A stretch of DNA of 64,000 bases. It comes from Timema cristinae. Taxonomy: Eukaryota > Arthropoda > Insecta > Phasmatodea > Timematidae. Within the stretch, counting starts at the first letter, position 1; each line of letters opens with the position of its first letter. The stretch is from contig JBCFYV010011135.1 in assembly GCA_039000515.1 (NCBI GenBank), positions 24,110,235 through 24,174,234 on the forward strand. Reading direction: 5' to 3'. Shown here piece by piece: positions 35,791-47,641 of the stretch. The position numbers and the translations under genes are program-made. The notes beneath the pieces are model-generated. The model saw only the letters and a program-made list of their open reading frames with translations. It was not told where the DNA came from and did not search any database.

Positions 35791-37440
35791 CAAGAATAGG
35801 GACCTGACCTGACAGGAACTTTATCCGTAACTACCATGTCCTAGGGTAGAACATCACATTTACCCCAGTCAAGATTTATGACATTAGAGTAATTATTTAT
35901 CAAACAGTTGATACGATCCTCATCCATCCCTATGCTATTTTACCAAATAGGCCTAGAACTCAAGCAAAATGGCACCTTAACCTTAGGATTAAGCCCAAAA
36001 CTTAAATGACCCACGCCAAATCCAAAATACCTCCAGTGGACCATAAAAAGTAATTTCCCAGAACGAAATCGCACACAAGCTTATTTATCACATATAACTT
36101 TCTTTTCCATGAAAAATGATCAATCTTCAAGAAGGGAAAACTTGTCTATCAATAACTATCTTATTCCCATTACCTAAAATAAACGTGTAAGGAGCACACC
36201 TCTCAATTTCAACGTCACCTCTAGGCTTGACACTTTAGATTTTGTCCAGATAATCAGCATCGATAAAAGATGCATTAGCTACCAGTGTCAATTAAAGCGA
36301 CACAATGATTCGACCCTATATGAAACTCAACCATGGAAAAAGGAGAACTGAGTGGGTTTTTTTTTTTAGTGACGTGTACCCGGACCACTCCCCTGGCTAC
36401 ACGTCACTCATTTCCCGCCAAAACTGATGTGGTCGATGTCCTAATCTATTGCAGCGAAAATACCTTTACGTGAGACAGGTCGCGTCTACCATTACCTCTT
36501 TGTTGCTCTCTCGAATTATTATAATTGGTTCTAATAATCACGGGGGATGCCCGAGCAGACATAAGATGCCCACAATTTTTGTTTTAAAATGAATCTAAGG
36601 GGACAAATGTACAAGAGGGTTTATAAATGGTTATGGTTTTTTTTACCCAAATATTCGCTTTCAGCAAAAAGTGAACCCTCCATTTTTGGTGGTACCAAGA
36701 AACACATTTCCGAAAAAGAACATGGCAGATGCGAGAACACACAATGTCTCGTAGTAAGAGGTGATACGTTTTCAAGTATGAATTATACAATTTGAGGTTC
36801 ACTGAGCCTTAAGCTGAGGATGATCGCTGCTTCAGACACAGTCAGAATAAACATTCTGAAGGACTCGTGAGGGAATTGAAAGTAATATACAAACTCCGAA
36901 CAAAGGCAATCCCTTTTTATTGTGGAAACTAGCGAAGCAAATATGATATCCTTCATGGTGACCCAAGGGATTCCTTAACTAATCCCATCTTAGATAATGG
37001 GAGTTAAAAACCTGCGGTTTTCCCAAGACATAGCAATAATATTTCAGAATCTTCGACAAGATGCAACTTATGAACTTTAACTCCAACAAAAAAGGTGGAC
37101 AACTCAGAACCATTTTATCCGTCACAGACCGGTATGCGATTCAACCAATCACCGACAACTTTGGACTGAGTCCTATCATAACATGATCTATCTGATGGAA
37201 CAATAATATTATTAGAAAGTGGGTTCTAATGGGACGGAGTGTAACCAATGGGATCTAGTGGGGTACGCATAAAATATCTGCCACTGATGCATCTACACTT
37301 CTATCAACCACCTAATGGGAAGCATCATTATCACTCATATCAGAATGTACTGGAACTTTCTCACCCAACTCGCGAGACGGTGGATTCAGGATCAATGGAT
37401 ATGCCACGGCCCACAAGCTACGCAATTGATACCTAGCGGT
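35791..37440 (-). mobile_element. LTR-retrotransposon fragment: gag knuckle and aspartic protease
   Basis: On the minus strand, bases near 36,460-36,420 give YFRCNRLGHRPHQF, a CCHC zinc knuckle with the first and last cysteine replaced. Next, near 36,320-36,280, comes HCVALIDTGS, the aspartic protease active-site motif (D-T-G) of retroelements. It is followed by FVLGNYFL near 36,070-36,050, the protease C-terminal glycine motif, and a proline-containing linker toward where reverse transcriptase should start. Stops and frameshifts are frequent. Reverse transcriptase, integrase and LTRs are not present: the element ends exactly at the unit D boundary. The 5' extent beyond 36,500 is uncertain. 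Confidence 0.6.
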
Positions 37441-37734
37441 TCAGCAACTTTTTTTTAAATGTATTCAGTGATGGCCCAGCTGTTTTCCTCTAATTAAGAC
37501 CAACATTATGATTTAGTTCCATCCAATATAGTATTTATTTATTTTTGTTCAAAGAATATATGATATTCATAAACATTTATATTAATTTATGAAATTATAT
37601 TGAAATTATAGATTTCTGTGTGTAAAAGTATTCTATTTAGGAGTAATATTTAGAAAGTATAAACATTGAAATCGTATGCCTTGGATCATAATCCAAGAGC
37701 TGACGTCATGTTTTCTACAGGAGCAAACTTTCTC

Positions 37735-38290
37735 TCGACACCTCGGAGAGAGAAGTATTCTAATCGTCAAAAAAAAAAATCCAACTTGAGGTTTTGATAA
37801 TAATGTTGACGTTTCACGACCCCTTGAACCAAAAATTTTGTTTTCGCAATGTTGTCTATGTCTGTAACTTGGATTAGAACCGAAACCATTTCACTGATTG
37901 GGCTAAAACTTGGTAATTGAGGTTTTATTAAGGTCCCCCCAAGTGGTTTTCGAAATTAGATATTCAATCATAAATTTAGTGGTAGTTTACTGAAAGGAAA
38001 AAAGAAAAATTGGATCTTCTCAAAACTCGCTCTAACGATTTTAATTAAATTTTTGTATCGAGACATTGTGTATCATTATAAACAAGATTACAATTCTCAT
38101 TTCCTTACGAAAATGACATTTAAGGTACTTTACATAAGTAAATTTCCCAATGTACATAATTTCTCCACATTTCATCAGCATCAAGTGAATCAGCAAGCTA
38201 ATTAAACCAATAGAATATAAAATATATTTGTTAATACAATTTATCAGTAAGAAAACTTTTCTAAATATATTAAAGTAAATATCCCCATAG
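37735..38290 (+). repeat. Dispersed repeat L, copy 1
   Basis: It shares its order of phrases with 43,905-44,440 and 44,441-45,250: attctaatcgtcaaaaaaaa, gcaatgttgtctatgtctgt, gggctaaaacttggtaattg, agtttactgaaagg and ctaacgattttaattaaat. It has no coding capacity. It is probably the 3' end of a retroelement, but that is not shown. Confidence 0.7.
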
Positions 38291-39344
38291 CTATGCATTT
38301 AAAAATTTTAAAATAAATGTTTTTAATAGAAACAGGATATAGGCTCACCTTAAATTGAAACTAAAGAATATACTAAATTAAGACTAACAGAACATATATT
38401 GTTAAAGATGTTCTTTACTTACAAACATTGTATATTATTACATTACCAAATGCTTTCCTATGAATTTATACACTACTCTATATGATAAATCTAAGCTAAA
38501 TTACAAAACAGGATATTTCTTTGATAAAGATAATGTTTTATAATATGTAACCATTTCATAAGTTTCTTCCCCTAATTATATTTTTTTATTTTGAAGCTGT
38601 TGATGAAGTTGGTAGAAAGGTATATATATATACCAAGCATGCATTGACATGTGGTAAATAAAATTAATCTTCCCACTAAATCTTAAAGGTTTTCACTGCT
38701 GGAATTTAAAGCGTTTCAATCCACATGTAAAGTAATCATGAAGAGGTTCAAATTTTAATGGCACTGCCTGTACTATTTCATGGGGTGTAGATTGAGTTAG
38801 CGCATCGGCTGCTAGCGAGTGAAATTTAGGTTGTTTTTTTTAATCTCTCACTCCCCTTCTGCCAACACCCACATTACCACCTGCCCGCCACTGGCTTAAC
38901 TCAATAAGCTTACATCACTGAAAATAAGCCTATTCCTACGTTGTGGATTATCACTAGAACCAACAGAATACATGAATTAGAACTTCCAATGGAGTACTAA
39001 ATAAAACGTAATTGAAAAGTTAAAAGCTAAAGCGCTTTTATGTTGTTTTTATACCCCCAATCATCTTCATCCCCCCCTTGCCTACACAACACCAACACCC
39101 CCGCCTTCATCGAGGCAATATTTCCACGCGTTTTCCATCAATGACGTGGGTGGGGAGGGGGGTGGGAGAAGAGAGAGTTGTAGGATCTTTGATAGCAGCT
39201 TTTTTTTTTATGAGTTGCGGGAACAAGTACAATTTTAAAACTCCCAAAATTATTTCACCTCTATTGTTTTATTTTACTTCAATACTATTTTACGTAGGAT
39301 TAAGTTGTTTAAATTATAATATTATGTATTAATCTCAAATTAGA
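38291..39344. other. No gene seen
   Basis: Mostly AT-rich, with C- and G-rich low-complexity patches at about 39,060-39,165. Confidence 0.4.
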
Positions 39345-39682
39345 GAGGGAGAGGAATAGTAAAGGAAGATCCAGTCCTGGACAGAGAAGGCACGACTAAG
39401 ATGGTGTAACCATGGGAGAAGAATGGAGAGAAAGGAAGTCCAGGAGTATGTTGGATATGGAGGGGGAGGAAGACCAAGGGACAGATTGATGAAGCGAGTA
39501 AGGTGGAGTGTGGAGGAAAGAGGACTGGGCCATGGTGGAGGAAAGGAGGAGTGTGGAGGAAATAGGAAAGGACTGGGCCGAGGTGAAGGGAGAAAGGTGG
39601 TAGAAAGGCTTATGTTCCAAGCAGACCCAGCCAGTGGCTGTAAGCTGTTGATGATGATGATGATGATGATAATGATGATGAT
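39345..39682 (+). mobile_element. Non-LTR retrotransposon 3' end with (TGA)n tail
   Basis: The plus-strand frame includes GRPRDRLMKRVRWSVEERGL and then QADPASGCKLLMMMMM. A G-R-P-R segment followed by a basic helix and ADP shortly before the stop is usual at the end of RTE-type polyproteins, and the (TGA)n run is a typical RTE tail. Confidence 0.65.
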
Positions 39683-39699
39683 AAATCTCAAAACTAGCT

Positions 39700-39845
39700 G
39701 GCCACGTGTTGTAGTGGCCAGTGCATATGGATACGAGCTTAGGAGTCCCAGGTTCGATTATCATCTGGTACCTTGGGTAATTTTCCTAGAAGAGGATCCA
39801 CCACAAAGGTCACCAGGGTTTGGTTAGTTAGATTTAAATTCCCTT
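39700..39845 (+). mobile_element. SINE-E copy (tRNA-like head)
   Basis: The head is cacgtgttgtagtggccagt, with a B-box-like caggttcgattatc and a body containing tcaccagggtttgg. A second copy is at 58,545-58,690. Confidence 0.6.
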
Positions 39846-40765
39846 AGCCTTTTCCCTCTGATCCTCCTCCACAACCAGCCCGTTGATATCTCTGACCACA
39901 TCGTCAATACAGTCATCATGTTCTTTCTAGAGCCATTCCCCTGCAATCCTCCTCCACAACCAGCCCCTTGATATCTCTGACCACATCGTCAATACAGTCA
40001 TCATGTTCTTTCTAGAGCCATTCCCCTGCAATCCTCCTCCACAACCAGCCCCTTGATATCTCTGACCACATCGTCAATACAGTCATCATGTTCTTTCTAG
40101 AGCCATTCCCCTGCAATCCTCCTCCACAACCAGCCCCTTGATATCTCTGACCACATCGTCAATACAGTCATCATGTTCTTTCTAGAGCCATTCCCCTGCA
40201 ATCCTCCTCCACAACCAGCCCCTTGATATCTCTGACCACATCGTCAATACAGTCATCATGTTCTTTCTAGAGCCATTCCCCTGCAATCCTCCTCCACAAC
40301 CAGCCCCTTGATATCTCTGACCACATCGTCAATACAGTCATCATGTTCTTTCTAGAGCCATTCCCCTGCAATCCTCCTCCACAACCAGCCCCTTGATATC
40401 TCTGACCACATCGTCAATACAGTCATCATGTTCTTTCTAGAGCCATTCCCCTGCAATCCTCCTCCACAACCAGCCCCTTGATATCTCTGACCACATCGTC
40501 AATACATCATGTTCTTTCTAGAGCCATTCCCCTGAAATCCTCCTCCACAACCATCCCCTTGATATCTCTGACCACATCGTCAATACAGTCATCATGTTCT
40601 TTCTAGAGCCATTCCCCTGCAATCCTCCTCCACAACCAGCCCCTTGATATCTCTGACCACATCGTCAATACAGTCATCATGTTCTTTCTAGAGCCATTCC
40701 CCTGCAATCCTCCTCCACAGCCAGCCCCTTGATATCTCTAGTCACATCGTCACTCCATCTTTTTC
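39846..40765. repeat. 85-bp tandem repeat, about 11 copies, within a reverse transcriptase remnant
   Basis: The unit runs from agccattcccctgcaatcct to tcatcatgttctttctag with a period of 85 bp. Most copies are nearly identical; one near 40,505 lacks four bases. The terminal copy (40,690-40,765) runs directly into retrotransposon sequence that encodes, on the minus strand, WSDDVTRDIKGLAVEEDC. The repeat is therefore an amplified piece of a reverse transcriptase C-terminus. Confidence 0.92.
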
Positions 40766-41150
40766 TGGTTCACCCCAGAGGTCTTTGAGCACCAGGAATG
40801 CAGTCTCATGACAGCTCTCAGAATTTTTCCCTGTTGCATTTTGGCTTCATGCTCTACCCTTCTAATCCTGTTTGATCTTATTTTCTGTATTATATCCGAT
40901 CGTGCCAACAACTCATAAATGTCCTGGTTATTTCTACTTCTATAATAATCTTCCTCCTTTACTGGGCCCCATTTTTTTTTATTATTATCACCTCCCTTTC
41001 AAATATCCTCAATCTCTCTCTATCCCCCTTGGTCATGCTCCATGTCTCCGGGCCGTAAAAAATTACCGGACACACAATAGCTCTGCATGCCTTCATCTTC
41101 GTTATCAAGGAGAGTCTTCTGGAGGCTAGCAAGATATTAAGACTGTAGTA
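40735..41150 (-). mobile_element. Non-LTR reverse transcriptase C-terminal remnant
   Basis: In reverse complement it encodes LITKMKACRAIVCPVIFYGP, then ETWSMTKGDRERLRIFER, and later TRKRWSDDVTRDIKGLAVEE. This is the usual C-terminal region (ALLYGxETW...R-L-x-x-F-E-R) of craniofacial-development-protein-2-like non-LTR elements. Stops and a poly-A run break it. Confidence 0.75.
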
Positions 41151-41189
41151 GCTCCTATGATCCAGCCATCATTCTTTCTTTGAGCTCCT

Positions 41190-41625
41190 CCTTGATGTGT
41201 TTTTTTTACTAGGTCTTCTGTCTTACGATAGGTCCATTCCTTTTGTCAGTTAACTTAGTCCGCCCTGTCCTCTGCCTCCTCCTTCAGCTCTCATACTTAT
41301 TCTTCTTTCCTTTAAGTCATCCAATATTTGAATTATCTTTTTTTCCTTAAGCTCCTCTTTCCCTTAATCTTTCCTTCTGATGTCGTGTAGAATGATGTGT
41401 CTGATCCAGTTTGCTTTGTACCGAAGAATCGCATCCAAAATGGATCTCTTCTCATCCACTATTCTTAGGACTTCATTTGTCACCCTGTCTGTCCACCTGA
41501 TCTTATCAAATGTTCTACAGGACCACATTGCAAAGCTCTCCAAGTATTTATTTTACCTCTTCCTGAGAGTCCAAGTTTCTGCTCCATACAGCGTGATGTT
41601 CCAAATGTAGCATTTCATCCGGTTT
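41190..41625 (-). mobile_element. RTE-like reverse transcriptase C-terminus, best preserved copy
   Basis: In reverse complement: WNITLYGAETWTLRKR, then KYLESFAMWSCRTFDKIRWT, DRVTNEVLRIVDEKRSILDA and LRYKANWIRHIILHD. This is typical of RTE C-termini. It serves as the reference for the more decayed fragments near the IR genes. Confidence 0.8.
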
Positions 41626-42374
41626 TTTTTCTTTTCTTTTTTTCTCATTATTTCCAAACACAACTTGCTGGTCAGAGCAACCCTTTCTTGTTAAAAGCTT
41701 CCTTTTATGTTGTTACAGGCAATTATTAAACGCTCTATATTCAATTATTCCAGAACAATATATATTTTTTTAATCTATTTAGAAGCAAGGAGTATCAAAA
41801 TTCTCTTTGGATCTTCCAAACAAATCACATGCCGCTAAGAAACAAATTAAACAAATCTTAGTAACAATAGGTTAAAATAATGAAAACTAACAGATTAAAA
41901 CAATTTAGTTTATTTGATAGAAATCTGCAACATTTTTAAATCGCCGTGAACTGTTTCTTCAAAATAAACACGAAACCTTCACCAATTTTATCCTTTCAGT
42001 TTACCAACAAGCTTCGTAATATAGATGGCGTAGGTGATGCTCAAGGCCGTAGTTGGGGGGGGGGGCGTTTGGGGGTTTAAATTCCCCCTGAAATTTTATA
42101 AAAAAAAATATATATATGGTTCAAACCATATCAAAATTAAGGTACAAATACAAATTAGGGTCTGTGTTAACATAAAACGCACTTCAGAGACATTTAGAGG
42201 TGTTTAGTATTTATAATTTTTCCTACACTTCTGCAGTTATGGTATTGTGTTGCAAAAACACACTTCAGATATATTCTATAACAAATAACATTTAGAATTT
42301 GTTCTATTCTCCGGCAGTTATAGAATGTGCCCACCAAACTTTCCCTGAAATTATTGACTGGCTACGGCCATGTA
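41626..42374. other. Intergenic, low-complexity patches
   Basis: There is a T/C run at 41,620-41,650 and an 11-base G run at 42,055-42,066. The phrases ccgtagttggg and ctggctacggccatgtac near both ends suggest two decayed copies of one repeat. No gene was seen. Confidence 0.35.
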
Positions 42375-42382
42375 CATTCTAT

Positions 42383-42718
42383 TATTATTATTATTATTAT
42401 TATTATTTATATTATTATTATTAATATTAGCACTGCGTCTTAATATCCGTTCGGGTTAAACGTACTTACGCTAATGTGTAATGGTAGGGTGATTGTGATA
42501 TGAAACGGAGGACCTACAGTTTAACGTGGGATCCGAACTACGGTGGAGGCCTGGTATTCCACACATTCACAAGTTGTGATTAATACACGTCTTGTCAGAG
42601 GCTGAAGGAAGGGGTTTGGGCAATCAGATAAATCTGTGCCGGGAGCGAGTATTGAACCCCGGACCCCCTAGTACAGAAGTCTGACACTTTACCCCTAAAC
42701 TACCAGGTCACCTTGGTT
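42383..42718 (-). mobile_element. SINE-A copy with long (ATT)n tail
   Basis: In reverse complement it runs from the head (ggtgacctggtagtttaggg) to the shared tail and a microsatellite of about 50 bp. The 8-bp duplication attctatt flanks it at 42,375-42,382 and 42,719-42,726. Confidence 0.88.
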
Positions 42719-43239
42719 ATTCTATTTTGAAATAATTGACATACACGTTATTATTTAGTTACAGAGATGAACTTTCATAAAAAAAAATAGAGCTCGCTAA
42801 AGTAGGTAACGGAGAAAAGTCAGTTTTTTATACATTATCTAAGTTGGGGACAGCCGTTGAAATAAAAAATAATATAAATATTATTAGGATTTAAAGGATG
42901 TACCTACGTAAGTAAAACAATATTACACATTTAAAAATAAAATAAGTGTATATAGAAACTAGCATTATCATAAGATATACCTAGTTAAGGAAAGTGACTA
43001 GGATTATGCTGTCTAATAGTAATAAGTTTTTGGTCGATTCAAAATGCTTTGAATGTGTGGTTTCGTTCATAAATAAAATACTATTAAACTACCTTTTTTG
43101 GTATTCGCTTAGTGAATTATTAAAGAGTTTTACGGTGGAACACTTTAATAATTAATTTTTGTACAATTCTGTGCTACGTACACCTCATTTATCCTGAAAG
43201 GTAGCAGCCTAACCCTGATGGATCACAACTATGACCAAC

Positions 43240-43480
43240 ACGCTTCGGAGGCCGCACTACTCTAAAAAAAATAGACTAGATCGACCATTACAGATATACC
43301 GAGGTTAAAATCTTAGTAGGGTACTTAGGATGTTTTTTCCCAAACTGGTTCTCCATTCTCTCTCTCCACGCAAATGCGGGTAAACTACCTATTAATTTTG
43401 CCTTCCTAACCCCTAAAACCATATGCGTAATAATTATTACATAAGCGTATCAACTGAACGTTCTAAAAAAAAATACACTA
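43240..43480 (+). mobile_element. SINE-C copy, decayed
   Basis: The head is cacgcttcggaggccgcact, followed by cgaggttaaaatctta (decayed B box), the block ctccacgcaaatgcgggtaa, and the tail gcgtatcaactgaacg. It links the SINE-C head to the body block also used by SINE-B. Confidence 0.6.
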
Positions 43481-43904
43481 TGATCCGATCTTATTAGCTA
43501 TACCATAGTGGAATAATTTAAGGTAAGTTTGCTAACTTACAGGATAAACAAAGTTTACTACACCGAAATGTAGAAGGCCTACCTAGACTGATCACACCAT
43601 GGTCCTGTAAGCTTTACCCTAGTTGAAAATAGCATCGATTTTTGGGGACAATTAATCCCCAAGATCAAACTTATATCCGGACTGAATTTTTTCCCCAGTT
43701 TTTGCACCGGTTTGTTAAACAGATTAAATCTATTTGAAACTCGAACGGATTAAATACAAATATTTTTATTAAGTCACTTTCTACTACTGTTACTAGTTAT
43801 TTATCCTATCTTCGTACATTGATTCTTTTTTTTTTTTTTTTACTTCGTACTAGTTTTTTTCTCTGAACTTTTTTTTTACTTTCTCTAATTTTTATTTTTA
43901 GCTA

Positions 43905-44440
43905 TCTTACAGGTAGAGAAAGTATTATGATCGTCAAAAAAAAATCGAACTCGATCCCCCGGATCCGAAAAGGTTTTTTTTGAATTTACCGTCTCTCTTT
44001 TTACCTTGGAGTAGAACCTAAACTATTTAACCGATGGGCTAAAACTTTGTATCTGTGGTTTTCATAGGGTTGCCCCAAGGAGTTTTTGGAATTAGATATC
44101 TAACCCTAAAATTAAGGGTAGTTTACTAGATGGTGAAAAGAGAAAAAAATCTTATTTTCTCAGAATCATTTCTGACGATTTTGTTTGAATTTCATTTCAA
44201 AGCATTTATCAAAATTACAAACAAAATAGCTACAACCAATTTTTCGTCAAAATGACTTAAGGGTTCGGTCTGATGCGTAAATTCTCATTTTTTATATTAG
44301 CTTCATAGCTCTTTGAGTTATAGAATTACTAATCATTGCAAATATGTAAATCTATTTATAATAAAAATCTTTTATTTGAAACATATTTTTATAAAATCAA
44401 TCATTTTTAAGCTATACGCAAATATACAAAATTTTTAAAT
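43905..44440 (+). repeat. Dispersed repeat L, copy 2
   Basis: It aligns with 37,735-38,290: attatgatcgtcaaaaaaaa, gggctaaaactttgtatctg, agggtagtttactagatgg. It is followed directly by a further copy. Confidence 0.7.
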
Positions 44441-45250
44441 TTTCTAACAACTAAGCTAAAGTATTGTGACCATAAAAAAAAATCTAACCCACGATATTGA
44501 TGGATGTCGACATCTCACAACGCCCCGAACCCTAAAAAATTGTTTTTGCAATGCCATCCATCTGTGTGTCTGTTTAACCCTAAAACCCGTCTCGGTGGCG
44601 TAGTTGGCTAACGCGCTTGTCGTGTTGAGCTCGACCGCCGAGGACGGGGAGATCGAGTTTCGAATCTCGGTCGGATGAACTGGGGGTGGTTATTCCTAAT
44701 GGTTTTCCATTCTTCCTCCACGCAAATGCGGGTTTTTCACCCTTCACCTCTTAATATACAACAACTTTACCCAAAATTAAAAATTTGTCCTAATCCATGT
44801 GCCGCGTAATTAGTACACTTGAAAGCGTAATGTGAACACCGCAACGGGATCAGTTAAAGAGACACTGCGGTGCGATAAGTATATTTAATTATAATAAAAT
44901 TATTATATTCAACCCTAAAATAATATTATTTTAATAAAGGGAGAGAGAGAAAAAAAATTTTCTCATAATCGACCTAACGATTTTGATTAAAATTCATATA
45001 TAACCGTTGATTAAAAAGTATAAACAAAATGGCCACCATTATTTTCCTATGAAACTGACTTTTAGGACACTTTCCAGAAAAGGAAATTTCCTTATTTCGC
45101 AAGTATTTAAGAAATAAATAACTTATCCTGCCAAAATTGTAGTAATATTAAAATAAAAAACTTTTATTTGAAATTTATCTTTATAAAACCAATAGTTTCT
45201 GAGATATTGGCAAATGTATTAGTACAATTTTGTGAGCTTTAGCTGTGATT
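44441..45250 (+). repeat. Dispersed repeat L, copy 3, interrupted by SINE-B
   Basis: It starts attgtgaccataaaaaaaaa and continues after the SINE at aaccctaaaataatatt through cgacctaacgattttgatta. The middle third of the repeat is missing. Confidence 0.7.
44586..44910 (+). mobile_element. SINE-B copy
   Basis: It is flanked by a perfect 10-bp duplication, aaccctaaaa, at 44,576-44,585 and 44,911-44,920. The head is cccgtctcggtggcgtagtt and the B-box region is gagtttcgaatctcgg. The tail is diverged (gcaacgggatcagt ... gcggtgcgataa). Confidence 0.92.
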
Positions 45251-45599
45251 AGATATTACTTAAGTTTTAACGCAATAATTAACTAATTCCATAGAGTAAG
45301 TAGATAAGTAAGTCTCTAAAATTTATGTTCTTTTTTCTTCACCTCTTAGGGGAAATGTTTATACAGCAATTATCTATCTCTATCATTTTAAACTCGATAA
45401 TCAATATTTACCTTTTTTTTTGTCTTTAAATTTATAAATTAAGTATTTAATAGAAATGCTATAACCATAAGATGTGCAATCCCCTAATAAAATGTCGAAA
45501 ATAGTTAGGGCTTGCTAGTGTATAAATTATTTCGTTTCACTTATATTACGAGTTTTTATTTAAAAATCTTAATTTTTTTTAATGGAGTGAGAAAGTCCG

Positions 45600-46972
45600 T
45601 GGGGGTTCCTCACCATCTTTTTTTTTTCTACCACCGCGTAACCTGCAGCAATGTTAATGGTACACACAAGCTTCCACTTTTTGTCATTGGAAAGTCCAAA
45701 AAGCCAAGGTCGTTAAGAACATTAATTTATCATCCAATACCAGTTTATTACCGCAACCAAAAATCAGCTTGGATGAACTGCAATCTTTTAAGTCATGGTT
45801 TTTTGATGAATTGGTGCCTGCTGTTGAAAAAATAACTAAATGACCCAAAAGTTTCCTGTTCGCGCTCTGTTGTTTTTGGGTAACGCTCCATCGCACCCCT
45901 CTGAAGAAGAATCGGTAAAAGACGAAATAAGCGTTCCATTTCTTCCACCCAATGTAACTTCTCTGATACAACTATGGCATCAAGGCATGATCGAGTGGCT
46001 GAAAAGGCGTTATCGCCGAAAATACATCAGCTAGATTTTAGAAAAAAAAAAAAACAGGAGAGGGCTGTAACCTTTTTTGAGCTATGAAATCCTAAGCATC
46101 AAAAGATGCAATTTACTCAATAGCTGAGTCATGGAATGAAATGAAACCTGAAAGACTGCAAAAATTTAGCGTAAACTTTGGCCGGAAGTGATGCACATTC
46201 CCAGTTTGCTCACTCTCAATCAAGACACACAAGCCGGAAATTGTCAATTACTTACAAACGTTACATGATATCCAAGCAAATGACGTTGATGAGTGGCTTA
46301 ATAAATGTGACGAAGATTATGAAACAAATGAAGAACTAAATGGCAATGAGGTCTTTGCCACTGTTTCGCAAGTTGATGAAGAAACCGTAAATGAAGGCCC
46401 TGATGATAAGGAAGATGACAAATCGCCTAGTCGTGTATCACATACGCAAGCCAAGAAACTTTTGATGTTGCTCCTCAGTACATCGAACAGAACGAAAGTT
46501 ATGGATATCTTGATGATCAATAAATGGAGGAACATTGCAGTTGAGGGCCAGTTTCATAGTCAAACTTAGTACGCCTCAAGTGCGGCGCTACACTAAGTAC
46601 AAGACGACACCTACCTAAACCAGAATGGATTGAGCCAGTTTCTTATGCGAGAACGGCCCATTCCATTCGAGTTTAGGTAGGTGTCGTCTTGTATTTAGTG
46701 TAGCGCCGCACATGAGGCGTACTAAATTTGACTATGAAACTGGACCTATGTCTAGACTGTCGTCTGCCAAACAAATGAACATTGCCGATTTTTTTTTTCA
46801 CTAAAAAATGTGTTTCTGTATAAGTTTTATTTTATTTTAGACTGTCTTATTTACATATGTATGTATGTAATACAGTACTGTAAATATTTAGTTTTCTTCT
46901 GATAATCCGACCCTTTTTGCCTTTTGACCATACTCCCAGTCCCACAGCTGACGGATTAGCGAGGTCCTACTG
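45600..46972 (+). mobile_element. Tigger/pogo-type DNA transposon, dead and 5' truncated
   Basis: Fragments in three frames give CSNVNGTHKLPLFVIGKSKK, then RALLFLGNAPSHPSEEES, FLPPNVTSLIQ and MIEWLKRRYRRKYIS, and after an interruption SAKQMNIADFFF. This is the order of a Tigger DDE transposase. In this family the second catalytic acid lies in DNAPSHP and the third in a P-x-D-Q-G motif; here they read GNAPSHP and WHQG, so both acids are lost. The 3' terminal repeat is visible as gcgaggtcctactg, followed by TA, at 46,959-46,974. The matching 5' end (cagtaggacctc) was not found. Confidence 0.82.
46546..46746. mobile_element. Foldback element (75-bp arms) inside the Tigger ORF
   Basis: The left arm (46,546-46,620, starting ggccagtttcatagtcaaac) is the reverse complement of the right arm (46,671-46,746) with about four mismatches; the loop is 50 bp. 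It separates transposase codings for MINKWRNIAVEG and SAKQMNIADFFF. Its good arm identity shows it is younger than the decay of its host element. No target duplication is clear. Confidence 0.88.
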
Positions 46973-46989
46973 TATGTCTACTTGTATTT

Positions 46990-47640
46990 ATTCGTTAGTG
47001 AATTTCAAAAAATATATCTTTATAAATATAAAAAACTAATCTTGTAGTGGTTTCTTTAAAGCTTGTGTAAAGATTCGAAATTTCTAATCCAATTCTTTTT
47101 TCGGATTCGGATTCTATTCGAAATTCAAAATCTTAGTAATGTTGAAAGATTCGTGTAGGATTCGAAATTTCAAATACAATTAATGGAGCCCATATTATGG
47201 AATTAATGCCATCGATGTTAATTTAATTTGAAATTCGTTTCTAAAAGATAAGCTTTTAATAATTTAACTCATTAAAGAAGCTGGTATGGATCCATTATTT
47301 ATCTTTACCATGTAAACATACGAATCTTGTGTTATTTAAAATATAGTTATTATTTGAAAACCATTTATTGACTTTTTTTAAATTAACTCTATTAAAAATT
47401 ATATAAAATTTAGCCTACCATTTAATTAAGACATTATAAGATATAATATTTGGATTTAATTCAACGGAAAATAATTTTATTCGATTCGAAATTTAAATTA
47501 TTGTATTCGCACAAGCTTAGTGTTTTTAAAGATATTTATAGTTTAAATAAGGGATTTTATTCAAGAGTTTTTTTTTGAATGTTTTGGTCATCCTGTAATT
47601 ACTTGCAACAGTTTTAATACATATTTGATTTTGCTGTGCA
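46990..47640. other. No gene seen; probable intron upstream of the cysteine-rich exon
   Basis: AT-rich, with a decayed direct repeat of attcgaaattt phrases at 47,070-47,180. It ends with a pyrimidine-rich stretch and the acceptor tttgctgtgcag. Confidence 0.35.
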
Positions 47641-47641
47641 G

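Noticed and set aside
36804..36850. Second hammerhead-like motif (gctgaggatgatcgc)
   Set aside because: It has the CUGANGA-like start but no GAAA and no paired stem II or III at the right distance.
39335..39827. ORFs of 118, 122 and 134 codons on both strands
   Set aside because: They arise in the purine-rich end of a non-LTR element and its (TGA)n tail; only the retroelement reading has family support.
39846..40765. CRISPR-like array (regular repeats)
   Set aside because: The units are contiguous with no unique spacers and derive from a reverse transcriptase; the genome is eukaryotic.
45684..46034. Working Tigger transposase
   Set aside because: Two of the catalytic acidic residues are replaced, the frame is broken and a foldback element sits in the ORF.
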